Source: Chryseobacterium sp. IHB B 17019 (GTDB lineage: Bacteria > Bacteroidota > Bacteroidia > Flavobacteriales > Weeksellaceae). From it: DNA of 64,000 nt. The notes below the pieces were generated by a model. It worked only from the letters and a program-made list of their open reading frames with translations. It did no database searches and was not told the origin of the DNA. Positions 45,579 through 53,167 of the stretch are shown piece by piece. How positions within the stretch are numbered: position 1 is the stretch's first letter; the number at the start of each line of letters is the position of its first letter. The stretch is from the NCBI RefSeq assembly GCF_001456155.1, contig NZ_CP013293.1, positions 930,001 through 994,000 of the forward strand, given 5' to 3'. The position numbers and the translations under genes are program-made.

Positions 45579-46349
45579 CTATTGATTCTCTTTCCAAAGC
45601 TGGGTGAATGATATAAAATCAGCCACACTCAGTTCCTCAGCTCTTTTATCCATAAATTCATGAGTTTTCAGGGCATCAGGAATATTTAAAATTTTCAGGG
45701 CATTGGAGAGTTTTTTTCTTCGTTGGTTGAAACCGGCTTTTACAATTTGCTTGAATAAAACTTCGTTTCCAGCCAAGCCTTCTTTGGGATTACGAGTTAG
45801 TCTCAGAACTCCTGATTTTACTTTCGGAGGCGGATTAAACACATTTTCATGTACCGTAAACAAATATGAAGTGTCATAATAAGCCTGAACCAAGACAGAC
45901 AAAATTCCGTACTCTTTCGTCCTCGGAACAGCAGCCGTTCTCTCGGCGACTTCCTTTTGGAACATGCCCACCATTTCCGGAATCAGCCCATAATAATCAA
46001 TGATTTTAAACAAAATCTGTGATGAAATATTATAAGGAAAATTCCCGATAATGGCAATCTGTTCGCCATTCGTAAACTGAAAATCCTGTTTCAGAAAATC
46101 ACCCACAAAAGCCTCCTCAGTCGCTTTGGCGTAGTTTTTTTTCAGATATTCAATAGATTCTTTATCAATCTCTGCAAGGTAGATGTTCTGGTCTTTTTCG
46201 AGGAGGTATTTGGTGAGGACGCCCATCCCGGGGCCCACTTCCATTACATTTTTATACCCCTCAAAACTAAGGCCTTCTACAATCTTTTTTGCGATGTTTT
46301 CATCCGTCAAAAAGTGTTGACCAAGATGCTTTTTTGCTTTTACACTCAA
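45579..46349 (-). CDS. rsmA: 16S rRNA dimethyladenosine transferase
   Basis: A 256-residue methyltransferase that dimethylates two adjacent adenines near the 3' end of 16S rRNA, a late check in small-subunit assembly. Motifs are the N-terminal KKHLGQHFLTD, SAM-binding VMEVGPGMGVLT, the catalytic NFPYNISSQILFK, and FNPPPKVKSGVLRL. Length is typical. It is divergent from ftsX with 92 bp between the starts. Loss of this enzyme gives kasugamycin resistance in other bacteria. Confidence 0.96.
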   Translation of the reverse strand: MSVKAKKHLGQHFLTDENIAKKIVEGLSFEGYKNVMEVGPGMGVLTKYLLEKDQNIYLAEIDKESIEYLKKNYAKATEEAFVGDFLKQDFQFTNGEQIAIIGNFPYNISSQILFKIIDYYGLIPEMVGMFQKEVAERTAAVPRTKEYGILSVLVQAYYDTSYLFTVHENVFNPPPKVKSGVLRLTRNPKEGLAGNEVLFKQIVKAGFNQRRKKLSNALKILNIPDALKTHEFMDKRAEELSVADFISFTQLWKENQ

Positions 46350-46441
46350 TGTTTTTTATGATTTTATTAACAGTGATTTTCTCTTTTTCGTTCCCAAATT
46401 TCGGAAGTTTTTTTCTATTTTAGCCAAAAATTTTAATATTA

Positions 46442-47341
46442 ATGGCTAAATCTGTAGATGAGTTTAATAGGAAAAGGCTTAGGTCTAGCAATATTACAGT
46501 AGTAATAAGTATTGCCTTAGTGTTATTTTTGTTGGGATTGATGGGACTTATTTTAATAAATGCCCAGAAATATTCTGACTATATCAAAGAACAGCTTGTA
46601 GTGAATGCTTACTTTGACGAAAATTACGATGCTAAAGATTCTGTAAAAATTGCAAAAATGGAAGCTGAGGTTTTCAAAGAAATTCAGACATTGGCTCCTG
46701 TAAAAAAAGCGACATACATTTCAAGAGAAATGGCATCAGTAGAAGCTAAAAAAAGTATGGGAATCGATGCTAATGCACTTTTCGAAGAAAATATCTTCCC
46801 GTCATCTATAGAAGTTGCCCTGAAACCGGAATATGTAGACCCTGCAAAGATCGATGAAGCCATCAAGGTGATCAAGTCTGTTCCGGGGATTATTGACGTG
46901 AAAAACGACAGTACGTTAATGGTAGACGTTTACAACAACCTTAGTAGAATTCTTAAATGGATCTTAGGGTTTTCTATATTATTTTTAATCTTAGCAGTTG
47001 TTTTGATTAATAATTCAATCCGTTTGAAAATATTCTCAAAAAGATTTATCATTAAAACCATGCAGCTGGTAGGTGCAAAAAGAAGATTTATCCTGAAACC
47101 TTTCATCGTGGAGGCTGTTATTTTGGGAGCAATTGGTTCTGCAATCGGCCTTTTGGCATTGTTCGGAGTTTGGTATTACTTTACAAGCCAGATTGGTTCT
47201 GCGTTTGTTCAGGATAACAATCAATACTTCTGGTTGGTGCTGCTGGTGCTTGGTGTGGGAATTTTCATTACTGTTTTAAGTACCATTGTTGCAACCTGGA
47301 GATTCTTAAGATCAAACGTTGACGACTTATATTACTCTTAG
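46442..47341 (+). CDS. ftsX: Cell division protein FtsX
   Basis: A 299-residue permease-like subunit that with FtsE couples the divisome to peptidoglycan hydrolase control in the periplasm. Topology fits FtsX: cytoplasmic basic N-terminus, membrane helix at about 20-42, a large periplasmic domain (about 45-175, including the ECD-like YISREMASVEAKK segment), then three helices (about 174-196, 220-245, 263-286). NNSIRLKIFSKRFIIKTMQLVGAKRRFI is the family core region, split here between helices. It begins an apparent run ftsX-DUF3098-uppP-truB-rluF; ftsE is not adjacent, as is common in Bacteroidota. Confidence 0.94.
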   Translation: MAKSVDEFNRKRLRSSNITVVISIALVLFLLGLMGLILINAQKYSDYIKEQLVVNAYFDENYDAKDSVKIAKMEAEVFKEIQTLAPVKKATYISREMASVEAKKSMGIDANALFEENIFPSSIEVALKPEYVDPAKIDEAIKVIKSVPGIIDVKNDSTLMVDVYNNLSRILKWILGFSILFLILAVVLINNSIRLKIFSKRFIIKTMQLVGAKRRFILKPFIVEAVILGAIGSAIGLLALFGVWYYFTSQIGSAFVQDNNQYFWLVLLVLGVGIFITVLSTIVATWRFLRSNVDDLYYS

Positions 47342-47344
47342 AAA

Positions 47345-47644
47345 ATGAGCAAAAAAACAAATAAATTTTCCGCAGACAGCTTTGGAAAAGAAACAACTGA
47401 AGTTTCACAGGAAAATACTTTTTATTTCGGAAAGCAAAACTTTAAGTGGATGCTTATCGGTCTGGCTTTTATTGTTGTCGGTTTCCTTCTGATGCTTGGG
47501 CCTGATGCCAATACAGTAGACGGAAAATTTGACCCGAATTCCTGGAACGACGGTGTTTTTTCAATCCGCAGAATCAGGATTGCACCTCTGTTTGTTGTCA
47601 TTGGTTTTGTCATTGAAGCTTACGCAATTTTAAAAAGAAAATAA
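47345..47644 (+). CDS. DUF3098 domain membrane protein
   Basis: A 99-residue membrane protein of the DUF3098 family, starting 3 bp after ftsX. Two membrane helices are visible (about 34-52, WMLIGLAFIVVGFLLMLG; and 78-95, IAPLFVVIGFVIEAYAIL) with a short periplasmic loop (GPDANTVDGKFDPNSWND) and a polar N-terminus. The tight spacing to ftsX means co-transcription. This gene is found beside ftsX in many Bacteroidota, so a division or envelope role is plausible but unproven. Confidence 0.9.
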   Translation: MSKKTNKFSADSFGKETTEVSQENTFYFGKQNFKWMLIGLAFIVVGFLLMLGPDANTVDGKFDPNSWNDGVFSIRRIRIAPLFVVIGFVIEAYAILKRK

Positions 47645-47655
47645 AAACTTTATTT

Positions 47656-47786
47656 AAAGATTAAAAGATTTAAAACTTAAAGAATATTGATTTACAGAAT
47701 TAAAGATTATTAAACAGGTGAAGATCAGTTTATTATAATTAGTGTTAATCGTAATCAATCTTTAAATTTTAAATCTTTTAATCTTT
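47656..47786. repeat. AT-rich inverted repeat between DUF3098 and uppP
   Basis: Arms 47656-47682 and 47760-47786 are 27-nt inverted repeats with one mismatch (core AAAGATTAAAAGATTTAAAA). The 77-bp centre holds no ORF. It lies inside a likely operon and ends 15 bp before the uppP start. Confidence 0.7.
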
Positions 47787-47801
47787 CAATTTTAAAAAAA
47801 T

Positions 47802-48626
47802 ATGGATTTAATCAAAGCAATTATTATTGCCATTATTGAAGGATTAACAGAATATTTACCAATCTCTTCAACGGCCCACATGGGTTTTGCAGCGAACTTA
47901 TTAGGCTTACCGGAAGATGAGTTTTTAAAAATGTTTCAGGTTTCCATTCAATTCGGAGCAATCCTTTCTGTGGTTGTGGCGTACTGGAAAAAATTCTTTG
48001 ATTTAAAAAATTTACAGTTTTATTTTAAGCTGGGTTTTGCAGTAGTTCCTGCTTTGGTTCTGGGATATTTATTTGATGATAAAATTGAAGCGGTTTTGGG
48101 AAATCAGATAGCAATTTCTTCGGTTTTAGTACTTGGGGGAGTTATTTTATTGTTCGCAGATAAATGGTTTAAAAATCCTAGAATTGATGACGAAAAAGGA
48201 ATTACAATAAGAAGTGCAATTACCATCGGTTTCTGGCAGTGTCTTGCCATGATGCCCGGAACAAGCCGAAGCGCCGCATCAATAATCGGTGGAATGACCC
48301 AGGGGCTAACAAGAAAAGCAGCCGCTGAATTTTCATTCTTTTTAGCAGTTCCTACCATGTTGGCGGTGACGGTTTACTCAGTTTTTCTGAAAACATGGGG
48401 CAAAGAAACGGCAACACCTCAAAAGGGTTACGAAATGATACTTGCTTCTCAGGATCATATTTTGATTTTTGTTGTAGGAAATATTGTGGCATTTATCGTG
48501 GCATTAATTGCTATCAAGGCATTCATCGGAGTTTTGAATAAATATGGCTTCAAACCTTGGGGCTGGTATCGTATTTTTGTAGGTATTGCCTTGTTGATTT
48601 ATTTTTATTTCTTTAATAAGCCATAA
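47802..48626 (+). CDS. uppP: Undecaprenyl-diphosphate phosphatase
   Basis: A 274-residue integral membrane enzyme (BacA family) that removes a phosphate from undecaprenyl diphosphate so that the lipid carrier can be reused for peptidoglycan and O-antigen synthesis. Both family signatures are present: EGLTEYLPISSTAHM near the N-terminus and MMPGTSRSAASIIGGM in the middle, with about eight hydrophobic segments. It lies in the ftsX-DUF3098-uppP-truB-rluF run, in line with an envelope and division role. High levels of this protein raise bacitracin resistance in other bacteria. Confidence 0.96.
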   Translation: MDLIKAIIIAIIEGLTEYLPISSTAHMGFAANLLGLPEDEFLKMFQVSIQFGAILSVVVAYWKKFFDLKNLQFYFKLGFAVVPALVLGYLFDDKIEAVLGNQIAISSVLVLGGVILLFADKWFKNPRIDDEKGITIRSAITIGFWQCLAMMPGTSRSAASIIGGMTQGLTRKAAAEFSFFLAVPTMLAVTVYSVFLKTWGKETATPQKGYEMILASQDHILIFVVGNIVAFIVALIAIKAFIGVLNKYGFKPWGWYRIFVGIALLIYFYFFNKP

Positions 48627-48668
48627 GCGTTAAAAAAATTCACATTACTAATAACAGACTCATATTAA

Positions 48669-49376
48669 GTGACGGCAGAAGATCTACAATCAGGACACAT
48701 ATTTTTATTGGACAAACCTTTGGATTGGACTTCTTTTCAGGCTGTCAATAAAATGAAATATAAGCTAAAAAGAGAGTTTAATTTACCTAAAAAATTTAAA
48801 ATCGGACATGCCGGAACTCTTGATCCACGTGCAACAGGACTTCTCATTGTTTGCTGTGGAAAATTCACAAAGAAAATTCCTGAGATCCAAGATGCTCCGA
48901 AAGAATATTGGACAGAAATAAAAATCGGGGTACAAACGGAATCCTATGATACAGAGAAACCTGAAATTCTTCATCAGGATATTTCAGACATTACGGAACA
49001 ACAGATTAAAAATGCTTTAGAAAAATTTGTTGGCGAAATTGAACAGAAGCCACCTGTTTTTTCAGCCATAAAAATTGAAGGACAAAGAGCTTACGATTTG
49101 GCTAGGGCAGGAAAGGAAGTTGAAATGAAATCAAGAAAAACCACCATTTTTTATATCGAAGATGTTAAAATTGATCTTCCTCTGGTAAGTTTTACAGTAG
49201 GCTGTTCAAAAGGAACTTACATCCGTAGCCTGGCTCACGATATTGGTCAGGAACTTGGAGTTGGTGCATATTTGACACAATTGAGAAGAACAAGAATCGG
49301 AGAATATTCAATTGAAAATGCAACTTCTGATTTTTTGGAAAATGATTTTAGGTTTGATAATACTTTAAATGATTAA
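48669..49376 (+). CDS. truB: tRNA pseudouridine(55) synthase
   Basis: A 235-residue enzyme that converts U55 of tRNA to pseudouridine in the T-loop. The catalytic aspartate is Asp52 in GHAGTLDPRATGLLI; also present are KPPVFSAIKIEGQRAYDLAR and CSKGTYIRSLAHDIG. The start is a GTG at 48669, which gives the family's usual N-terminus. The stop overlaps the start of rluF by one base (TAATG), so the two are translationally linked. Length is short-form, without the PUA domain of E. coli TruB, as is usual in Bacteroidota. Confidence 0.95.
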   Translation: MTAEDLQSGHIFLLDKPLDWTSFQAVNKMKYKLKREFNLPKKFKIGHAGTLDPRATGLLIVCCGKFTKKIPEIQDAPKEYWTEIKIGVQTESYDTEKPEILHQDISDITEQQIKNALEKFVGEIEQKPPVFSAIKIEGQRAYDLARAGKEVEMKSRKTTIFYIEDVKIDLPLVSFTVGCSKGTYIRSLAHDIGQELGVGAYLTQLRRTRIGEYSIENATSDFLENDFRFDNTLND

Positions 49377-50104
49377 TGATGCAGGAAAAAACACGTATTA
49401 ATAAATATTTGTCGGAAGTAGGATACTGCTCAAGAAGAGCGGCAGACAAGCTTTTGGAAGAAGGTAGAATAAAAATCAACGGAGAAATTCCGGAAATGGG
49501 AACTAAAGTTTCTGACGAAGACGTAATCGAAGTTGATGGGAAACCGATTCGTGAACCGGAGCAAGATCACGTATACATTGCATTTAATAAACCTGTAGGC
49601 ATCGTTTGTACAACAGATACAAAACGAGAAAAAAATAATATCATCGATTATATTAATCATCCAAAAAGAATTTTCCCGATCGGGCGTTTAGACAAGCCAA
49701 GTGAAGGTTTAATACTTTTAACCAGTGATGGTGATATTGTGAATAAAATTCTTAGATCAAGAAATAATCACGGGAAAGAATATATTGTACGAGTTGATAA
49801 ACCAATCACTCCGAAATTCCTGGATAAAATGCGTAATGGAGTTCCTATTTTAGATACTGTCACCAAAAAATGTGAAGTAGAAAAAATCGATGAAATGAAC
49901 TTCCGTATTGTCCTTACACAAGGATTGAACCGACAGATTCGCAGAATGTGTGAATACCTTGGCTACGAAGTAAAAAAACTGAAACGTATCCGTGTTTTAA
50001 ATATCAAATTAGACTTACCCATCGGAAAGTGGAGAGATTTAACAGATGAGGAACTTGCTGCCTTGAATAAGCTTTTAGAAGGATCTAGCAAAACGTTTGA
50101 TTAA
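49376..50104 (+). CDS. rluF: 23S rRNA pseudouridine synthase, RluF type
   Basis: A 242-residue pseudouridine synthase with an N-terminal S4 RNA-binding domain (residues 6-55, INKYLSEVGYCSRRAADKLL). The catalytic aspartate is Asp106 in PIGRLDKPSEGLILL. The sequence (TSDGDIVNKILR, VPILDTVTKKC, LTQGLNRQIRRMCEYLGYEV) closely follows RluF, which modifies the 2604 region of 23S rRNA, rather than RluB or RluE. Two ATG codons stand in tandem at the start; either may be used. It overlaps truB by one base and ends the run without an obvious terminator. Confidence 0.92.
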   Translation: MMQEKTRINKYLSEVGYCSRRAADKLLEEGRIKINGEIPEMGTKVSDEDVIEVDGKPIREPEQDHVYIAFNKPVGIVCTTDTKREKNNIIDYINHPKRIFPIGRLDKPSEGLILLTSDGDIVNKILRSRNNHGKEYIVRVDKPITPKFLDKMRNGVPILDTVTKKCEVEKIDEMNFRIVLTQGLNRQIRRMCEYLGYEVKKLKRIRVLNIKLDLPIGKWRDLTDEELAALNKLLEGSSKTFD

Positions 50105-50160
50105 TTTGTCGAAGCATAACTTATAATTCATAACTCATAACTCATAACTCACATCACTCA

Positions 50161-51456
50161 TCACTTAAGATAAAGCCTCATCCGAGCCTCATATTCCGGC
50201 TTCACTTTCAACAATTTCCAGATTTTCCTTTCATCTTTCTCACTTATTCTGTAAAAAATGATTTTGTCTGCAGAATATTTAAAATAAGGATGACTTTTCA
50301 GCCATTCTTCAGGAGCATCTGTTAAGGTGTATTTGGGAACATTCGCAGTATTCAATAGTGCGATTGAAAGGAGCTTTTGTACCAATTCCTTATCAATATT
50401 ATAAGTCGTTAAAATCTGTTCTTTATTTACGAATCCGCCTAGCTTTTTTCTAAAACCAATGATCATTCCGGCACTTTTCTCATCTAATCCGAATTCTAAA
50501 AGCTGCTTGAAAGTTATTGTATTCAAATCTGTTTTGGAAAAGTCGGTTTTCTCTTGTTTTATTTCAGTTTTTTTGAACTGATTATTTGAGTCTGTTGATT
50601 GACTAAGGTTTATGTAAGGCTTTAATTCCTCAAATTTTTGAGCAGAAATAACAAAACATTTTTGAATATCTTCTAAATTTTTAAAGCTGCCTTTTAAGTT
50701 TCTGTCACGATAATTAATGATGGTCTGAGCTTGTCTATCCGAAAAGCCAAAAGATTTCCAGCCATCCATATCCAAGGTATTCGGATCAAAAGAATGATAT
50801 TGGACTTTACTTTTTTCAGCATTAAAATTTTTCGCAAAACTTCTGAAATTAGTTGGTGTTTTTTCAGGAAGAATCAGATATGGTGAAAGTTTTGTGTAGT
50901 TTTCTTCATTAATGATAAAACATTCTTTAAACTTTTCTTTGCTTATAAAACTTCCGCCCAGAAAGCCCTTGTATTTTAAAATAGCTGCGGCCTGCCTTTC
51001 ACTGAAACCCATTTTCATCCAATCACTGACCTCATAGCTGTCCGGATTGAACTTTCCGGAAATTGTGATTGATTTTTTATCGAAATTTTTGAAACCACCA
51101 GATTTTGCTTCATTATTGCTTTCGGGTAATAAAATATAAGACTCCAATTCCGAAAATTTGTCCGGAGAAACGGCAAAACATTTTTTGAATTGTTCCTTAG
51201 AAATAAACTTTCCTCCAACTACATTTTTATAATTAAGAATTGTTTCAACCTGTCTTTCAGAAAACCCTAAATTTTTCCATTGCTTTTTATCCAAATCATT
51301 CGGATCAAATTCAGAAAACTCTATTGATGCTGAACTCTCTATAAATTTAATATCGGAAAAGTCTTCTTTATTTTTGCTCGTATATTTTTGAAAAGCAAGT
51401 AAAATAATAAGTAACATCCCCATGAATGCCACCTTTCGGTAATAATCTTTTTTCAT
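50161..51456 (-). CDS. Membrane-anchored protein with four helix-hairpin-helix (ComEA-like) repeats
   Basis: A 431-residue protein. The start at 51456 (MKKDYYRKVAFMGMLLIILL) puts a basic stretch and one membrane helix at the N-terminus; an upstream in-frame ATG would add an odd hydrophobic extension. Four HhH units of about 65-90 residues follow. The first three share DP/DxxDxxxWKxxGFSxRQ, a nucleotide-binding-like hairpin GG(K/S)F, a CF(A/I/V) motif and a YIxLPE end; the fourth (DLNTITFKQLLEFGLDEKSA) is divergent. ComEA-type HhH domains bind DNA without sequence preference, so a DNA-contacting role at the envelope (uptake or repair) is possible but not shown. It stands alone on the minus strand. 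Confidence 0.82.
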   Translation of the reverse strand: MKKDYYRKVAFMGMLLIILLAFQKYTSKNKEDFSDIKFIESSASIEFSEFDPNDLDKKQWKNLGFSERQVETILNYKNVVGGKFISKEQFKKCFAVSPDKFSELESYILLPESNNEAKSGGFKNFDKKSITISGKFNPDSYEVSDWMKMGFSERQAAAILKYKGFLGGSFISKEKFKECFIINEENYTKLSPYLILPEKTPTNFRSFAKNFNAEKSKVQYHSFDPNTLDMDGWKSFGFSDRQAQTIINYRDRNLKGSFKNLEDIQKCFVISAQKFEELKPYINLSQSTDSNNQFKKTEIKQEKTDFSKTDLNTITFKQLLEFGLDEKSAGMIIGFRKKLGGFVNKEQILTTYNIDKELVQKLLSIALLNTANVPKYTLTDAPEEWLKSHPYFKYSADKIIFYRISEKDERKIWKLLKVKPEYEARMRLYLK

Positions 51457-51585
51457 CGCCGTAAACTTAAAGAATATTATAAGCTGAAGCAATGAAGGAT
51501 ATGCAAATGACTTATTTTACAATATAAATAGCATTTACTGTTTGAAAAAATAAATTAAATGAAGAACTGTGAGTAATTATTTCAA

Positions 51586-51930
51586 TTATTCGCTGTCTTT
51601 TTCTACCAAAGATTCCTTGAGCTTCAACAATTCGGCTTTTACGAACTCCAATCGATCAATGATGGTTACAGTTTCGGAAATCTTACTGTTGGTTGTTAAT
51701 GCAATACGCGCTCCGTCAAGGGTATAGCCCTTTTCTTTCACCAGATGGTAGATCATTTGAAGGTTTTTGATGTCTTCGGGAGTGAAATAGCGGTTACCTT
51801 TTTTATTCTTTTTAGGTTTAATGATAGGGAATTCCTGCTCCCAATACCGTATCAGTGAAGTGTTTACATCAAATGCTTTTGCAACTTCTCCTATGGAATA
51901 ATACAGTTTATCGGGTAAATTTATCTTCAT
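51586..51930 (-). CDS. MerR family transcriptional regulator
   Basis: A 114-residue regulator. Residues 8-75 are the winged HTH of MerR proteins (YYSIGEVAKAFDVNTSLIRY, then WEQEFPIIKPKK and RYFTPEDIKNLQMIYHL). A short coiled-coil C-terminus follows (IDRLEFVKAELLKLKESL) and there is no ligand-binding domain, so it probably responds by itself or to a partner. The start at 51930 is preferred over an in-frame TTG 21 bp upstream, which lies inside the -7 promoter box. Single-gene unit; target unknown. Confidence 0.92.
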   Translation of the reverse strand: MKINLPDKLYYSIGEVAKAFDVNTSLIRYWEQEFPIIKPKKNKKGNRYFTPEDIKNLQMIYHLVKEKGYTLDGARIALTTNSKISETVTIIDRLEFVKAELLKLKESLVEKDSE

Positions 51931-51948
51931 TTTTCGAATCCTAATCTC

Positions 51949-51979
51949 CAAAGATAAAAATTTTTAAAATTCATTACAA
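51949..51979 (-). promoter_or_regulatory. Promoter of the MerR-family gene
   Basis: Minus strand TTG (51979-51977), 20-nt spacer, TATCTTTG (51956-51949), an exact consensus match 18 bp before the start codon. It supports the downstream ATG as the true start. Confidence 0.7.
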
Positions 51980-52093
51980 ATGAGATGCTTAAAATGTTTC
52001 AATCAAAAAAGATAATTTATTTTCTCATTTTGAGAAATAGTGTTTGAATCCTATTCCACATATCGTAAATTGTACGCTTTAAAATAATGTGGT

Positions 52094-52987
52094 ATGAAAA
52101 ATATCTTGAAAACAGGCTGGATTGGTTTGGTTTTAGTATTACTAAACTGCAAATCAGTAAATAATAGTAATATGTTTTATGATGATGTAAAGCCGGAAAA
52201 AATTTCGGATCAGTTCAGTTTTACGGAAGGGCCATCCGCAGATAAAGATGGAAATGTTTACTTTACGGATCAGCCGAATGATAAAATTTATTATTGGGAC
52301 TGCAAAACCAATAAAATTGTTGAGTTTTTGCATAAAACAGGGCGGGCAAACGGAACGCATTTCGATAAAGATGATAATCTGATTACGTGTTCTGATGACA
52401 ACGGCGAGATCTGGAAGATTTCAAAGGATAAAAAAATTCAGGTCTTGCTGAAAGATTTTGAAGGAAAAAGACTCAATGGGCCGAATGACATCTGGAATGA
52501 TTCACATGGAGGGATGTATTTCACAGATCCCTTGTATGAAAGGGATTACTGGGTGAATTTTAAACAGGAAATTCCACATAAAAGTTTGTATTACAGAAGT
52601 AAAGATGGAGAAATCAAAAAAATCGAAACCTTCAAGCAGCCCAATGGAGTTGTAGGAAGCGAGAAGTTTAAAAAATTATACGTTTCGGATATTGATGCTG
52701 GAAAAACTTATGTATATGATATTCTGGGCGAAGGAAAATTATCCGAAAAGAAGCTTTTCTGCGAAATGGGTTCAGACGGAATGACACTTGATAAGCAGGG
52801 AAATTTATACTTAACGGGAGATGGCGTTCATGTTTTTAACAATGAAGGAAAAAAAATTCATCATATTCCAATAGAGGAGGACTGGACTTCTAATGTCACT
52901 TTTGGGGGTGAAAAGAATGATATTTTATTCATCACTGCTTCAAAATCGGTTTATATTTTACCGACAAAAGTAAAAGGAGTTGAATAA
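52094..52987 (+). CDS. SMP-30/gluconolactonase family lipoprotein
   Basis: A 297-residue six-bladed beta-propeller protein. The N-terminus is a lipoprotein signal with a good lipobox (VLLNCKSVNN, Cys at about 19). The propeller shows FSFTEGPSADKDGNVYFTDQ, NGPNDIWNDSHGGMYFTDP (with the metal-site Asn and Asp) and MGSDGMTLDKQGNLYLTG. The family includes gluconolactonases and other lactone hydrolases that need Ca2+ or Zn2+; the substrate of this one is unknown. It is anchored to the outer membrane, most likely on the periplasmic or outer face. An inverted-repeat element begins right at its stop codon. Confidence 0.9.
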   Translation: MKNILKTGWIGLVLVLLNCKSVNNSNMFYDDVKPEKISDQFSFTEGPSADKDGNVYFTDQPNDKIYYWDCKTNKIVEFLHKTGRANGTHFDKDDNLITCSDDNGEIWKISKDKKIQVLLKDFEGKRLNGPNDIWNDSHGGMYFTDPLYERDYWVNFKQEIPHKSLYYRSKDGEIKKIETFKQPNGVVGSEKFKKLYVSDIDAGKTYVYDILGEGKLSEKKLFCEMGSDGMTLDKQGNLYLTGDGVHVFNNEGKKIHHIPIEEDWTSNVTFGGEKNDILFITASKSVYILPTKVKGVE

Positions 52988-53166
52988 TTTAAACACAAAT
53001 TAGCACAAATATTTTTTCACAAATAACACAATTTTCATAATCATTTTCTAAGTTTCGACTAAAGTCAATGAATTTCTAAAAATAAAAAACGGACTAAAGC
53101 CCGTTCCTATTGATATAATTATCGTGGTTATTTGTGAAAAAATATTTGTGCTAATTTGTGTTTAAA
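52988..53166. repeat. Element with perfect 40-bp inverted repeats filling a convergent gap
   Basis: Arms 52988-53027 and 53127-53166 are perfect 40-nt inverted repeats (left arm begins TTTAAACACAAATTAGCAC). The 99-bp centre contains a second unit with AAAAACGGACTAAAGCCCGT. The left arm starts at the base after the stop of the SMP-30 gene and the right arm ends one base before the stop of the helicase gene. No ORF lies inside. Confidence 0.9.
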
Positions 53167-53167
53167 A

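Noticed and set aside
52988..53166. Insertion sequence with terminal inverted repeats
   Set aside because: The 99-bp centre is far too short for a transposase and has no ORF, and no target duplication is evident. Recorded as a non-autonomous repeat.
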